Notes: a model not told the origin generated them from the sequence alone. Positions 36,060-46,800 are shown, numbered from the stretch's first letter. The stretch: 64,000 nucleotides of DNA from Elusimicrobiota bacterium (GCA_031287735.1 JAITSO010000054.1:62001-126000); one strand, 5' to 3'. Numbers and translations: made by a program.

Positions 36060-37412
36060 ATGGATTTAAAAAAGACAAATGAAATTTTAGACAAAGCTTT
36101 AAATTTCATAGTTTCTGAAGAATTTTCAGATGAGCAGAAAGTGCAGATAGAGCAAGATACGCTGGAAAATTTTGATAGACACATAAACCCGGGATGGTTA
36201 AAGTACCGTAAATCTGTTTCTACAAACTCTGCTGCTGTGGAATTTCGTGACCACGATTCTTGTTATGTTGATTTATATGGCAATGAGTACATAGATTGTT
36301 TAGGTGGTTTTGGAATTTTTAATTTTGGTCATAGAAATCCTGAAATCCTGAAATATGTTGAAGCACAACTTAAACATCAAGCACTTCATAGTCAAGAACT
36401 TCTTGATCCTTTACGCGGTTACCTTGCTGAAGCTCTCTCATCAATAACACCTGGTGATTTGCAATATTGCTTTTTTACAAATGGCGGTGCAGAAGCTGTG
36501 GAAATGGCTTTAAAACTTTCAAGGATTGCTACCGGAAAACGTCATTATATTGCCACTATTAACGGCTTTCATGGAAAAAGTATGGGAGCACTTTCTGTAA
36601 GTGGAAAAGATACTTACAGAGCTCCGTATATTCCTTCAGTTCAGCAGGTATCGCATGTAACTTACGGAAACATTGACGAACTAGAAACAACTATTTTTAA
36701 GCTACAAAAAGTTGGTGAGCAAATAGCAGCTGTTATTTTAGAACCTATACAAGGCGAAGCGGGGATTATTGTTCCCCCTGAAGGTTATTTGAAAAATGTC
36801 AGAACACTTTGCGATAAACACGATATAGTTTTGATTTTAGATGAGATACAAACTGGCATGGCACGCACTGGAACTTTTTTCAGATGCGAAGCTGAAGGAA
36901 TAACGCCTGACATTATGACTTATGGAAAAGCTTTCGGTGGGGGAATTATGCCTATTACAGGGATTATTGCTCGTCCAAAAATGTGGATAGAAAAGCTAAA
37001 AGAAAACCCGTGGATATTAGGTTCTCCGACTTTCGGCGGGAACCCGATTTGCTGTGCTGCAGCTTTAGGTGCGATAAATTTTATGGTTAAGCATGATGTG
37101 CCGAAAATGAGTAGAGAAAAAGGCGATTACGTTATGAAGGCATTAAAAAAGCTTCAAGAAAAATATCCTAAAATTATAGTTGATGTTCGTGGTGTGGGTC
37201 TTATGATAGGCATAGAATTTCCCTCTACGGAAGTGGGATATTCCATATCAAAAGGTCTTTTTTCAAGAAAAGTTATGATAGCCGGTACTTTAAACAATGC
37301 TGCAACTCTCCGTTTAGAACCACCTTCAACTATGAAATACAGTGATTTTGATAAAGTTTTTACATGCATGGACGCTGCTTTAGCAGATACAAAAAAGCAA
37401 TTTAATTTATAG
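36060..37412 (+). CDS. patA: Putrescine aminotransferase (YgjG/PatA type)
   Basis: Class III aminotransferase converting putrescine plus 2-oxoglutarate to 4-aminobutanal (1-pyrroline) and glutamate. The sequence follows E. coli YgjG closely: HINPGWLKYRKSV, IDCLGGFGIFNFGHRNPEI, LHSQELLDPLRGYLAEAL, FHGKSMGALS, ILEPIQGEAGIIVPPEGYL, DEIQTGMARTG and the PLP lysine in MTYGKAFGGGIMPI, with MIAGTLNNAATLRLEPP near the end. Start ATG 36060 has GGAGG about 7 bases upstream. Length is 450 residues. Confidence 0.94.
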   Translation: MDLKKTNEILDKALNFIVSEEFSDEQKVQIEQDTLENFDRHINPGWLKYRKSVSTNSAAVEFRDHDSCYVDLYGNEYIDCLGGFGIFNFGHRNPEILKYVEAQLKHQALHSQELLDPLRGYLAEALSSITPGDLQYCFFTNGGAEAVEMALKLSRIATGKRHYIATINGFHGKSMGALSVSGKDTYRAPYIPSVQQVSHVTYGNIDELETTIFKLQKVGEQIAAVILEPIQGEAGIIVPPEGYLKNVRTLCDKHDIVLILDEIQTGMARTGTFFRCEAEGITPDIMTYGKAFGGGIMPITGIIARPKMWIEKLKENPWILGSPTFGGNPICCAAALGAINFMVKHDVPKMSREKGDYVMKALKKLQEKYPKIIVDVRGVGLMIGIEFPSTEVGYSISKGLFSRKVMIAGTLNNAATLRLEPPSTMKYSDFDKVFTCMDAALADTKKQFNL

Positions 37413-37419
37413 ATAATCT

Positions 37420-38016
37420 ATGTTTGGAAAATTTATAAAAAACAATAACGGTCAGTCGCTTTTAGAAGCGAGTTTTGTGTTGCTTTTCACAAGTGTTGTA
37501 ATGTTTGCGTTTTTACAAATATGCATTATGGTTGTTGACGATATGAGCATAAACGAAGCAGCTTTTACGGCTATACGTTCGGCGGCGGTGACAAAAAGCA
37601 GAAACAGAGCAAAAGAAAGCGAGAATCGGGTAGAAAAATATGTTGAGTTTTTTTATCCTAAAACTTTAGGAAAAGATCATTTTGTTTTTTCAAATAGTGC
37701 TATTGTTGATAAATACTTTCATACCTCATCAACTGGCGTTGATGAGGAAGGTGAAAGTACAGAACCTTCCGATACTGGAAAATCCATAACTTTATGGAAA
37801 GGTACAAAAACGATAAAAGATTTTTCAGGCAAAAGCGTTGCCAAGCAAACAGTCAAAATCTACTATTTCACCAAAACAATTTTTTCAAGCTGGGTTGCAA
37901 AATTCAATTCCTCGAAAGGAAATAGATACCAATCTGCACGGAGCAGACTTTTCCCATCACCAGATGAGGATTACTACTATAAAGCATTCCCTACCGCATT
38001 TAACTTTGATGTGTAG
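37420..38016 (+). CDS. TadE-like pilus-assembly protein
   Basis: The N-terminus NNNGQSLLEASFVLLFTSVV is the TadE/TadF pattern: a short basic stretch, GQxxxE, then a single membrane helix. The remaining 160 residues are hydrophilic and presumably periplasmic. TadE-type minor pseudopilins work with the Tad/Flp secretion ATPase, and a CpaF ATPase is encoded at 42001. It starts 7 bases after patA without a ribosome site, which is odd for an unrelated gene. Length is 198 residues. Confidence 0.7.
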   Translation: MFGKFIKNNNGQSLLEASFVLLFTSVVMFAFLQICIMVVDDMSINEAAFTAIRSAAVTKSRNRAKESENRVEKYVEFFYPKTLGKDHFVFSNSAIVDKYFHTSSTGVDEEGESTEPSDTGKSITLWKGTKTIKDFSGKSVAKQTVKIYYFTKTIFSSWVAKFNSSKGNRYQSARSRLFPSPDEDYYYKAFPTAFNFDV

Positions 38017-38300
38017 TTTTTGTAAAAATTGCTATTCGGGTTAGGCGTGTTAAGTTCTATATCTTAAAACAGATATGTTTATTATTGCGAAGTAGTTTTA
38101 TAAATGCTATTTACAACTTTCTCAAGTGACCGGAAAAATATAGAACAGCAGATGCATTGTAGCGTTGCGTAGGAAAATTGTATTAGCAAAAAAAATTTGT
38201 ATATAATTCTGCGATAAGGTTTGTGTGTGGTAAGAACTTTTCATAGCGAATTTGTAGAGTATGGGAAGCGTATAAAATTTGTGTTTAAAGAGGAATTGTT

Positions 38301-39557
38301 ATGGATACAAAAAGACCAGCAGCAGCAGTTAGAGCATGTATGTTTTGCAGTAGCGTTGGGGTGCCGCCTGGTAATTTGATAGGCACAAAAGGTCTTTTTA
38401 TATGCGAAGCTTGTGCAAGACACAGTGTGCAGTTGTTTGAAGAATTGAGAAAACAGAGAGAAAAGCTGTCAATACGTTTATTAAAGCCCAGCGAGATAAA
38501 AAATATTCTTGATAATTACGTGATAGGTCAAGATCATGCAAAAAAAACGTTGTCGGTGGCTGTTTATAATCATTACAAACGTTTGCAGATGGCTTTGATG
38601 CCTGCACCACCGGAAAAAGATAATATAGAGATACAAAAATCGAATATTTTGCTTATAGGACCTACGGGGACCGGAAAAACACTTTTAGCCCAAACTTTAG
38701 CCAAAACATTAAATGTTCCTTTTGCTATTTCGGATGCGACCACTCTCACTGAAGCTGGTTATGTTGGTGAAGACGTGGAAAACATACTTTTGAGGCTTAT
38801 TCAAAACGCTAATTTTGATATTAAAAGAGCACAAAAGGGAATTGTTTACATTGACGAAATTGATAAAATTGCAAGAAAAGGTGACGGACCATCAATAACT
38901 CGCGACGTTTCTGGCGAAGGTGTTCAACAGGCACTTTTGAAAATTCTTGAAGGTACGGTAGCAAATGTTCCACCGCAAGGTGGCAGAAAACACCCCCAAC
39001 AGGAGTTTTGGAAGATAGATACTACTAATATATTGTTTATTTGCGGAGGTGCATTTGAAGGTTTAAATAAAATTATTGAGCGTAGACTTGCAAAAAAAAC
39101 ATTGGGTTTTATAAATCCCGATGCCGAAAGCATAGATAAATTAAAAAATGTGGATTATGCTTTTTCAAAAGTTGAGAGTGAAGATTTGATTAAATATGGG
39201 TTAATACCAGAATTTGTCGGTAGGGTTCCTGTTCTTTCGGCCTTAACCCATTTGACTGTAGAAGATTTAGTTTTAATTTTAACAAAACCTAAAAACGCTT
39301 TAGTAAAACAATATAAAAAAATTTTTAAATTTGAGAATGTAGACCTTGAATTTGAAGAAGCGGCTTTGAAAAAAATATCAGAATTGGCATTAAAAAGAGG
39401 ATCCGGAGCAAGAGGTCTGAAAGCTATAATAGAGTCCATTTTGCTAGACGCTATGTTTGAAGTTCCAGATAATCCAAAATTTATAAAGGCAGTTGTTTCT
39501 GAAAAAGTAGTTTTAAAAGATGAAACTATCAAATTTTATCAGAGGGAGGCAGTGTGA
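38301..39557 (+). CDS. clpX: ATP-dependent Clp protease ATP-binding subunit ClpX
   Basis: AAA+ unfoldase that feeds substrates to ClpP. The N-terminal zinc domain has four cysteines (ACMFC and FICEACA). Walker A is [16 protein letters not shown], Walker [14 protein letters not shown], with [11 protein letters not shown] and [18 protein letters not shown]. The sensor regions and [12 protein letters not shown] follow. Length is 418 residues. clpP is not adjacent. A TATAAT box at 38202-38207 upstream may be its promoter, though the -35 is weak. The stop overlaps the lon start (GTGA). Confidence 0.96.
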   Translation: MDTKRPAAAVRACMFCSSVGVPPGNLIGTKGLFICEACARHSVQLFEELRKQREKLSIRLLKPSEIKNILDNYVIGQDHAKKTLSVAVYNHYKRLQMALMPAPPEKDNIEIQKSNILLIGPTGTGKTLLAQTLAKTLNVPFAISDATTLTEAGYVGEDVENILLRLIQNANFDIKRAQKGIVYIDEIDKIARKGDGPSITRDVSGEGVQQALLKILEGTVANVPPQGGRKHPQQEFWKIDTTNILFICGGAFEGLNKIIERRLAKKTLGFINPDAESIDKLKNVDYAFSKVESEDLIKYGLIPEFVGRVPVLSALTHLTVEDLVLILTKPKNALVKQYKKIFKFENVDLEFEEAALKKISELALKRGSGARGLKAIIESILLDAMFEVPDNPKFIKAVVSEKVVLKDETIKFYQREAV

Positions 39558-41932
39558 GTGAATTAGACAGATTAGACAACGAAAATTCGAAAATGCCAGA
39601 GAAATTGCCGTTACTGCCTGTGCGTGATGTTATACTTTACCCAGCTATGGTTTTGCCGCTTTCGGTGGGTAGAGAAAAGTCTACAAGAGGTCTCAGCGAA
39701 GCAATGTCTTCTGATAGATTGATTTTTGTTGTGACGCAGAAAAATATTCAAGCTGAAGACCCAACGCCTAACGATATTTTTAATATTGGAACTGTTTGTG
39801 AAATTTTACAGATTGTGAAAATGCCAGATGGTACGATGAAAGCTTTAGTAGAGGGAATTTGTAGAGCGCAATGGACTGATTTTAAATTGAACAATAAGGG
39901 TTTTATTGAAGTTGGATTGCGGTTTTTTGATGAAAAAATCCAGAAAACTCCAGAATCAGAGGCTGTTATGAGAAGGGTTGTTACACTTTTTGAACAATAC
40001 ATAAAATTAAACCCTAGAATGCCGATAGAAATTTTGGCAGCGATTGGAAACATAAACGATCCTGCCCGGCTTGCAGATACTATAGCTTCCCACCTTTTAA
40101 TAAAAAATAACGATAAACAGGTTGTTCTTGAACTCACAGATACTTTAGCACGTCTTGAGAAACTTATCCAAATATTAACTTCTGAAGTAGAGATACTAAA
40201 CATTGAAAGGCGTATCCAAAACAGAGTACGCACTCAAATGGAAAAAACACAAAAAGAGTATTATCTTACTGAGCAGATGAAAGCTATACAAAAAGAACTT
40301 AGACACAAGGATGACAATCAGAAAGAAATAGATGAAATTAATGAAAAGTTAAGAGGTATTAAACTTCCAAAAGATGTTCGATTGGTTGCTGACAAAGAAG
40401 TTTCGCGTCTTGAAAAAATGATGCCGATGTCGCCGGAATCTGCAGTTATAAGAACTTATTTAGAGTGGATTTTAGACCTTCCTTGGGACAAATCAACAGC
40501 TGATAATTTGAATTTAAAGAGAGCAAAAGCAATTTTAGATGAAGATCATTATGGTCTTGAGAAAGTTAAAGAAAGAATTTTAGAATACCTTGCTGTATTG
40601 TCAAGAGTAAAAAAAATCAAAGGTCCAATTCTTTGCTTCATAGGTCCTCCAGGTGTAGGTAAAACTTCAATAGCGAAATCTGTGGCTCGTAGTCTTGGTA
40701 GAAATTTTGTGCGCTTCTCGATGGGCGGTGTTAGAGACGAAGCTGAAATAAGAGGTCATAGAAGAACTTATATAGGTTCAATGCCTGGAAAAATCATTCA
40801 ATCTATGAAAAAAGCTTCTTCCAATAATCCGGTTTTTATTTTAGACGAAATAGATAAAATGGCTTCTGATTGGAGAGGTGATCCTTCGTCGGCTCTGCTT
40901 GAAGTGCTTGATCCTGAACAAAATTATGCTTTTGCTGATCATTATCTTGATGTGGATTTTGATTTATCAAATGTGATGTTTATAACGACGGCAAATTCTT
41001 TAAGCAATATACCAATAACTCTTTTAGATAGGCTTGAACTTATTAGATTTTCAGGGTACACAGATGTCGAGAAAAAGCGTATTGCGAAAGATTTTATCAT
41101 CCCAAGGCAACTAAAAGAACATGGTCTTAAAAACGAAGAGCTTACATTCGCAAAGGGTACACTTGATGATGTAATTGCAAATTATACAAGGGAAGCAGGT
41201 GTTAGAAATCTGACAAGGGAAATTGCAAATCTTTGCAGAAAAGCAGCAAAAGAGCTTGAATTTGAGAAAAAATCAAAGAATGTAACACTGACACCTAAAA
41301 ATTTAGGTAAATATCTTGGTGTTGCACACTATGAAAGAGAACGGATTGCTGAAAATTCTGTGGGTGTGGCTACAGGTCTTGCATGGACAGAAGTTGGCGG
41401 TGAAACTTTAACAATAGAAGTAAACAAAATGATGGGAAAAGGTACTTTAGTTCTTACTGGAAAGCTCGGAGATGTAATGAAAGAGTCGGCGCAAGCGGCT
41501 TTGACATATGTACGTTCTTGTGCAAAAAAACTAGGAATCGATGAAGAAATATTTACAAAAACTGATTTTCATGTTCATGTTCCAGAAGGTGCAGTTCCAA
41601 AAGATGGCCCTAGTGCGGGTATTGCATTGGCGACAGCTTTGTCATCTCTTTGTATGGATAAGCCAGTTCAAAAAAAAGTAGCAATGACAGGCGAAGTAAC
41701 TTTACGTGGAAGAGTTTTAGGTATAGGCGGTCTTAAAGAAAAAACACTTGCTGCTTACAGAGAAGGTATCAGGAAGGTTTTGTTTCCAGAAAGCAATAAA
41801 AAAGATTTAGTAGATATTCCTAACGATATTGTGGAAGAAATAGAGATGGTGCCAGTTTCTCATATGGATGAAGTTATAACGTTGGCTATAAAAAATAGTG
41901 TAAAGAAGCAGAAAAGCGTACTCCAAGGTTAA
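39554..41932 (+). CDS. lon: ATP-dependent protease Lon
   Basis: Cytoplasmic AAA+ serine protease. The LON substrate-binding domain (about residues 15-210) starts with [19 protein letters not shown]. The AAA+ core has Walker [10 protein letters not shown] and Walker [12 protein letters not shown]. The protease domain has the Ser-Lys dyad at S687 ([15 protein letters not shown]) and K730 ([14 protein letters not shown]). Length is 792 residues. The GTG start overlaps the clpX stop and is preceded by GGGAGG, so the two genes are coupled. Confidence 0.97.
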   Translation: MSELDRLDNENSKMPEKLPLLPVRDVILYPAMVLPLSVGREKSTRGLSEAMSSDRLIFVVTQKNIQAEDPTPNDIFNIGTVCEILQIVKMPDGTMKALVEGICRAQWTDFKLNNKGFIEVGLRFFDEKIQKTPESEAVMRRVVTLFEQYIKLNPRMPIEILAAIGNINDPARLADTIASHLLIKNNDKQVVLELTDTLARLEKLIQILTSEVEILNIERRIQNRVRTQMEKTQKEYYLTEQMKAIQKELRHKDDNQKEIDEINEKLRGIKLPKDVRLVADKEVSRLEKMMPMSPESAVIRTYLEWILDLPWDKSTADNLNLKRAKAILDEDHYGLEKVKERILEYLAVLSRVKKIKGPILCFIGPPGVGKTSIAKSVARSLGRNFVRFSMGGVRDEAEIRGHRRTYIGSMPGKIIQSMKKASSNNPVFILDEIDKMASDWRGDPSSALLEVLDPEQNYAFADHYLDVDFDLSNVMFITTANSLSNIPITLLDRLELIRFSGYTDVEKKRIAKDFIIPRQLKEHGLKNEELTFAKGTLDDVIANYTREAGVRNLTREIANLCRKAAKELEFEKKSKNVTLTPKNLGKYLGVAHYERERIAENSVGVATGLAWTEVGGETLTIEVNKMMGKGTLVLTGKLGDVMKESAQAALTYVRSCAKKLGIDEEIFTKTDFHVHVPEGAVPKDGPSAGIALATALSSLCMDKPVQKKVAMTGEVTLRGRVLGIGGLKEKTLAAYREGIRKVLFPESNKKDLVDIPNDIVEEIEMVPVSHMDEVITLAIKNSVKKQKSVLQG

Positions 41933-42000
41933 GCTCAAAACACTTATCAGTTTAAAATCTAATAGTTTAAAACTACAAAAATCTTAAAAAATGAGAAAAA

Positions 42001-43938
42001 ATGTTTTTGATTGCTTCGTCTGTTGATTTGCTGAAAAGAAATTTAATTGCACGTGGGTTGTCTGCAGTTTGTGAAAGCACAAGAACTTTGAGTTTTATAG
42101 TAGATTTTTCATGTTTTTCACAAAAATTTTGGACAGCATTTGGAGTTAAGTTTAAATTTATTGAAGATGTTTTATCTGTAATTTCTGGTCTTAACAAAGA
42201 AGCTTTAAAAAGTTACTTGCTTCCTGCTGGCTTTAGTGCTGCAATTGCACTAAGAAATTCAAACTTTAAAGAACTAAACCCGGACCAAATTGTGCAGTTG
42301 TTTTCATGTTTAGCTAAAGATATTGACTATGTTTTTGCAATCTTGCCAGATAATGCCGACGATTTAATTTGCAAACTTCTTGCTCAAGAAAGTAGAGCTG
42401 TTATTTTTCCATATTTTTCTGATTTTTTATCAACACAAAATGCAATTTCTTTCTATAAACGATACCTTTCTTTTAACAAAAAAATAAATCCTATTTTTCT
42501 TAAACTAGATTTACAAAATCATTTTCTATCTGGCGATTCACCGAAAAGCGAAATTCTACAAAACGAGATTTCGGTTCCTTTTAATTGGAAATTACAAGAG
42601 GCGGTTTTGTCTCCAACTTTTTCTCACTTAGATAAAAAAAGCAGCTATGTTTGTGCTTTAGGAAAAGTTTTGGCAGTTTTAGCCGACTGCAAGAGCGAAT
42701 CTGCAAACAATAAAGCTAAAGATTACAACTATGACGGAAAAAATTACAAAAACCTCAAAAATAATATCCTAATAGAGCTAATCGAGGAGATGAGAGAATT
42801 TGTCGATGAAACCGATAATTTGAAGCTTAAAAGCATTGTTGAAAGCAAAATAGATGGCATTTTAAAGAAGAGTGAAATTTTTGTTTCGTCAGGAATTACC
42901 GCTAAATTGTATAAAGAACTTTACGATGAGGTTGCAGGTCTTGGAATTTTAGAAGATTTTCTAAGCGATAACACCATATCGGAAATTATGGTGAACGGAA
43001 CTGATGGGATTTTTGTTGAAAAAAATGGAAAAATAATCAAAACAGATGCTGTTTTTGAAAATAACAAAAAAATAAAATCTGTTATTGATAAGGTTGTTGC
43101 ACATGTTGGTAGGCGGGTTGATGAATCTTCGCCTATTGTAGATGCGAGGTTAAAAGATGGTTCTCGTGTAAATGCTGTTATTCCTCCAGTTTCTTTAGGC
43201 GGTCCGGTTTTAACAATTAGAAAATTTTTAAAAGATAAATTGTCGGCACAGTCTTTAATATCATCGGGAACTGCTGACGAGAAAGTATTCAAGTTTTTAA
43301 AAAACTGTGTTCTTATGAAAAAAAACATAATAATTTCAGGTGGAACCGGAACAGGCAAAACTACATTGCTAAATGCCATTTCAGCTTTTATTCCCGATGA
43401 AGAAAGAATTATTACAATTGAAGATTCAGCAGAGTTGCAGCTTCTAAAAACTCATGTTGTTCGTCTTGAAAGCAGACCTAAGTCTACGGAAGGTTTTGGT
43501 GAAATTACAATAAGGAGCCTTGTGGTTAGTGCTCTAAGAATGCGCCCGGACAGAATAATTGTTGGCGAATGCCGAGCAGGTGAAGCACTTGATATGCTGC
43601 AAGCGATGTCAACAGGTCATGAAGGAAGCTTGACCACTTTGCATGCCAATTGTGCACAAGATGCAATATCAAGGCTTACGGTGATGACACTAATGGCAGG
43701 AATGAATTTACCAGAACGTTCCGTAATTTCGCAAATAGCGTCGACAATAAATATTATAATTCAGCTTGACCGTTTCAGTGATGGTTCAAGAAAAATCTCT
43801 TCTATATGCCAAATAGACAAGACAGATAATGAGCAAATTTATAAAATAAAAGAAATAGTTAAGTTTAAGTACGATAGCGAAAGTATGTGTCAAGGTGGTA
43901 GATTTATTTGGACAGATAACACAATAAAATTTGGATAA
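42001..43938 (+). CDS. CpaF-type secretion ATPase fused to a degenerate CpaE/MinD-like domain
   Basis: Residues about 290-620 are a type II/IV secretion ATPase of the Tad (CpaF) class: MVNGTDGIFVEKNGKI, Walker A IISGGTGTGKTTLLNAI (about 446-454), EDSAELQLL, Walker-B/His box RPDRIIVGECRAGEALDMLQ and STGHEGSLTTLHAN. The first 240 residues follow the order of CpaE/MinD ATPases (FIVDFSCFSQKFWTAFGV, IDYVFAILP, EISVPFNWKLQEAV, SYVCALGKVLAVL) but lack the P-loop. CpaE and CpaF normally are separate proteins. It likely drives Flp-pilus assembly with the TadE-like protein. Confidence 0.82.
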   Translation: MFLIASSVDLLKRNLIARGLSAVCESTRTLSFIVDFSCFSQKFWTAFGVKFKFIEDVLSVISGLNKEALKSYLLPAGFSAAIALRNSNFKELNPDQIVQLFSCLAKDIDYVFAILPDNADDLICKLLAQESRAVIFPYFSDFLSTQNAISFYKRYLSFNKKINPIFLKLDLQNHFLSGDSPKSEILQNEISVPFNWKLQEAVLSPTFSHLDKKSSYVCALGKVLAVLADCKSESANNKAKDYNYDGKNYKNLKNNILIELIEEMREFVDETDNLKLKSIVESKIDGILKKSEIFVSSGITAKLYKELYDEVAGLGILEDFLSDNTISEIMVNGTDGIFVEKNGKIIKTDAVFENNKKIKSVIDKVVAHVGRRVDESSPIVDARLKDGSRVNAVIPPVSLGGPVLTIRKFLKDKLSAQSLISSGTADEKVFKFLKNCVLMKKNIIISGGTGTGKTTLLNAISAFIPDEERIITIEDSAELQLLKTHVVRLESRPKSTEGFGEITIRSLVVSALRMRPDRIIVGECRAGEALDMLQAMSTGHEGSLTTLHANCAQDAISRLTVMTLMAGMNLPERSVISQIASTINIIIQLDRFSDGSRKISSICQIDKTDNEQIYKIKEIVKFKYDSESMCQGGRFIWTDNTIKFG

Positions 43939-44141
43939 AATCTAAAATCAGCAGATTTTGATGGAAATAAAGATTGGATACAGCGTTTTAGCCATTCGAC
44001 AATATGTGAAATATGGTCAAATAGCAGAATTTTGTGACATTTTTGCAAACCTTTCATTTTGCTTAAAAATTTGTTTGATAAAGTTTTCTCCATGTTATAG
44101 ACTAGAACAAATAGTAAATTTATTAAAAATAGGAGGGAAAA

Positions 44142-44519
44142 ATGCCTTTTTATTCAGAAAAAGTTATGGATCATTTCGCAAATCCGCGAAATGTGGGCGA
44201 AATACCTAATGCGGATGGAATGGGAGAGGTTGGCAATCCGGTTTGTGGCGATATGATGACATTTTATATCAAAGTAAAAGAGAATAAGCTGGATGATGTA
44301 AAATTTAAAACTTTTGGATGCGGAGCGGCAATTGCAGTATCTTCAATGGTTTCAGAAATGGCTATCGGAAAAACTGTAGATGAAGCTTTAAATATCACAA
44401 ATGCCGATGTGGCAAAAGAACTTGGCGGACTTCCTCCCAATAAAATGCACTGTTCAAATTTAGGGGCCGATGCATTGCACAAAGCTATTGAAAATTATAA
44501 GTCAAAAAAGGAGGTATAA
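44142..44519 (+). CDS. Iron-sulfur cluster scaffold IscU/NifU-N
   Basis: Scaffold on which [2Fe-2S] and [4Fe-4S] clusters are built. The start YSEKVMDHFANPRNVGEI is typical, and the three conserved cysteines are in GNPVCGDMM, TFGCGAAIAVSS and MHCSNLGADAL. Length is 125 residues. The ribosome site is AGGAGGG. No active cysteine desulfurase is adjacent; the only homologue in the window (55959) lacks its PLP lysine. Confidence 0.92.
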   Translation: MPFYSEKVMDHFANPRNVGEIPNADGMGEVGNPVCGDMMTFYIKVKENKLDDVKFKTFGCGAAIAVSSMVSEMAIGKTVDEALNITNADVAKELGGLPPNKMHCSNLGADALHKAIENYKSKKEV

Positions 44520-44524
44520 TTTAA

Positions 44525-44707
44525 ATGAAACAAAACAAATGTGAGTGTCCGCATTGCGAAATGGAATTAAAAAAAAAATGCTTTTCGCCTGATTTTTGCA
44601 GTCCTTGTTCAGTCACAAACAGAAACACAACAATTTGTCCAGTATGCAAATCAGAATATTTAAAAGAGTATGAGGGGTGCCCAGCTTGTAAAGCGGACAA
44701 AAAATAA
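44525..44707 (+). CDS. Cysteine-rich small zinc-binding protein
   Basis: 60 residues with nine cysteines. CxxC pairs are visible in ECPHC, FCSPC, ICPVC and GCPAC. It starts 5 bases after the IscU stop with AAGGAGG upstream, so it is co-translated with the scaffold. Two zinc-ribbon knuckles are the simplest reading; a role as a metal or cluster accessory is only suggested by position. Confidence 0.72.
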   Translation: MKQNKCECPHCEMELKKKCFSPDFCSPCSVTNRNTTICPVCKSEYLKEYEGCPACKADKK

Positions 44708-44876
44708 AAAATTGCTTGTTTTTTGTCAGACAAATAAATATTTACAGATGCAGCTGTTGTGCCTTTGTTGTTGTGCAAAACTGTTGTATAAAATAAAATT
44801 TACGAGTTGCTACAGATTAAAAAACGGTTTTTAAATAACATGAAGCTTTTAATGTAGCATTAGTTGGAGGTAACTT

Positions 44877-46064
44877 ATGGTTACAAAAATAATTAAAGAC
44901 AATGTTTTTGCTGTAGGTGCAGTTGATTGGAACGAAAGGCGTTTTCATGGATATAGTTATGTAACAAAACGAGGCGTCACTTACAATTCTTATCTTATCG
45001 TCGACGATCAAACCACGTTGCTAGATACCGTTAGAGTCGGTTTTGAAAAAGAATGGATTGAAAATATAACAAACATATCAGAACTTTCAAAAATAAAGAA
45101 CATCATTATAAACCACATAGAACCAGACCATTCCGGCGGTTTTCCTGAGATTGTCAAACTTTGTCCAAACGCTGTGTTTTATGGAACAGAAAAAGCAAAA
45201 GCTGGACTTTTCAAGTATTATGGAGTTCTTCCCAAAAATTGGATTTCTGTGAAATTTGGACAAAATTTAAATATCGGTAAAAGAACACTTGAGTTTATAG
45301 ACGTTCCGATGATTCATTGGCCGGATAGTATGTTTACATATTGTGCTTATGATAAAATTTTATTTTCTAATGACGGATTTGGACAGCATTACGCGACGAA
45401 TAAAACTTTTGATGATGAAGTTTGTTTTGGTGATTTGATGGACGAAGTTCAGAAATATTATGCGAATATTCTTTGGCCTTTTAGTTCTATTATCAAAGCT
45501 AAATTAGAAGCTATAATTAAACTTAAACTTCCTATTGAAATCATAGCACCAAGCCATGGACTTGTTTGGAAAAAATATGTCAATGAAGTTATAGAGAAGT
45601 ACCTCTACTGGTCAAATAGTTCTTGCCAAAACAAAATCGCGATAGTTTATGAAACAATGTGGAATTCCACGGAAAAAATGGCTAGAAAAATTCTTGAAGG
45701 AATAATTTCTGAAAATTTAGAAGCCAAGTTATTTGATGTAACTAAAAATGACAGAACAGACATTGCAGCTTATATGCTTGATGCTAAAGGTTGGGTTTTC
45801 GGTTCTTCTACGCATGATAGCGAAATGCTTTCAGTTATTGCCGGTTTTTTGTATTTTTTAAAAGATTCAAAAGCAAAAGGTCGAAAAGCATTTGCGTTTG
45901 GTTCTTATGGGTGGAGTGGAGAAGCTATTAAAAACATAGAAAACATTCTTTCAAAGACAGCTGAATTTTTGCCTTCTTTAAAATTTGTTTACAATCCGTC
46001 TGAAGCCGAACTACAAGAATGTTTTAATGCTGGCAAAAATTTTGCAAAGAAGTTAAAAGAATAA
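44877..46064 (+). CDS. Flavodiiron protein (FprA-type)
   Basis: Reduces O2 (and/or NO) to water, protecting anaerobes. The beta-lactamase-like domain binds two irons through NHIEPDHSGGF (HxExDH) and later histidines (MIHWPDSMF, APSHGLVW). The flavodoxin domain starts at about residue 255 with IVYETMWNSTEKMA and has GSSTHDSEM and FGSYGWSGEA around FMN. Length is 395 residues, the simple two-domain form. Electrons probably come from a rubredoxin encoded elsewhere. GGAGG precedes the ATG, and rubrerythrin follows 18 bases later. Confidence 0.93.
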   Translation: MVTKIIKDNVFAVGAVDWNERRFHGYSYVTKRGVTYNSYLIVDDQTTLLDTVRVGFEKEWIENITNISELSKIKNIIINHIEPDHSGGFPEIVKLCPNAVFYGTEKAKAGLFKYYGVLPKNWISVKFGQNLNIGKRTLEFIDVPMIHWPDSMFTYCAYDKILFSNDGFGQHYATNKTFDDEVCFGDLMDEVQKYYANILWPFSSIIKAKLEAIIKLKLPIEIIAPSHGLVWKKYVNEVIEKYLYWSNSSCQNKIAIVYETMWNSTEKMARKILEGIISENLEAKLFDVTKNDRTDIAAYMLDAKGWVFGSSTHDSEMLSVIAGFLYFLKDSKAKGRKAFAFGSYGWSGEAIKNIENILSKTAEFLPSLKFVYNPSEAELQECFNAGKNFAKKLKE

Positions 46065-46082
46065 GTGCAAAAAGGAGCAACT

Positions 46083-46661
46083 ATGCCAAAATCGATTAAG
46101 GGAACAAAGACAGAAAAAAATGTTTTAACTGCATTTGCTGGGGAGTCGCAAGCAAGAAACCGGTACACTTTTTTCGCTTCAAAAGCAAAAAAAGAAGGAT
46201 ATGAGCAAATTTCAGCAATCTTTACAGAAACTGCAAACAACGAGAAGGAACATGCTGAATTGTTTTTCAAGTTTTTGGAAGGTGGAGCCATTGAAATTTC
46301 AGGTACTTTTCCTGCAGGTATCATTGGGTCTACCCCGCAAAATTTAAAAGTGTCAGCAGAAGGTGAGAATGAAGAACACACTAAAGCTTATCCGGAAGCG
46401 GCAAAAATAGCCAAAGAAGAAGGTTTTTCAGAAATTGCAGACGCTTTTTTAAAAATTTCAGTTGTGGAAAAGCATCATGAAGAAAGATATTTGAAACTTC
46501 TTGAAAACATTGAAAAGGGAAAAATTTTTAAAAAAGATAAACCTACAGTTTGGAAATGTAGAAATTGCGGCTACATTTACGAAAGTGTTCAAGCTTTTGA
46601 CGAGTGCCCAGCTTGCAAACACTCAAAAGCTTACATGGAAGTATTATCAGAGAATTTTTAA
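46083..46661 (+). CDS. Rubrerythrin
   Basis: Peroxide reductase of anaerobes. The diiron four-helix bundle shows ExxH ligand patterns (FAGESQARNRY, NNEKEHAELFFKFL, VVEKHHEERYLKL), and the C-terminal rubredoxin-like domain has WKCRNCGYIYE and ECPACKHSKAYME. Start ATG 46083 (MPKSIKGTKTEKN) has AAAGGAG just upstream; the frame is open to 46065. Length is 192 residues. With the flavodiiron protein it forms an O2/H2O2 detoxification pair, closed by a strong terminator. Confidence 0.95.
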   Translation: MPKSIKGTKTEKNVLTAFAGESQARNRYTFFASKAKKEGYEQISAIFTETANNEKEHAELFFKFLEGGAIEISGTFPAGIIGSTPQNLKVSAEGENEEHTKAYPEAAKIAKEEGFSEIADAFLKISVVEKHHEERYLKLLENIEKGKIFKKDKPTVWKCRNCGYIYESVQAFDECPACKHSKAYMEVLSENF

Positions 46662-46676
46662 TTGCAAACACAAAAA

Positions 46677-46721
46677 AACGAAGCAATGCCAAGTAAATTT
46701 TTGGGTTGCTTCGTTTTTTTT
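46677..46721 (+). terminator. Rho-independent terminator after rubrerythrin
   Basis: AACGAAGCAA (46677-46686) pairs perfectly with TTGCTTCGTT (46706-46715), 19-base loop, followed by a run of T to 46721. It is 16 bases after the rubrerythrin stop. Confidence 0.85.
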
Positions 46722-46800
46722 GCGTCAAATGTAGTGCGTTTTGCTATTCAGGTTAGAAAACCAACTTATGCTTTTAAGACGTTGTACCCACCAAAAAATG

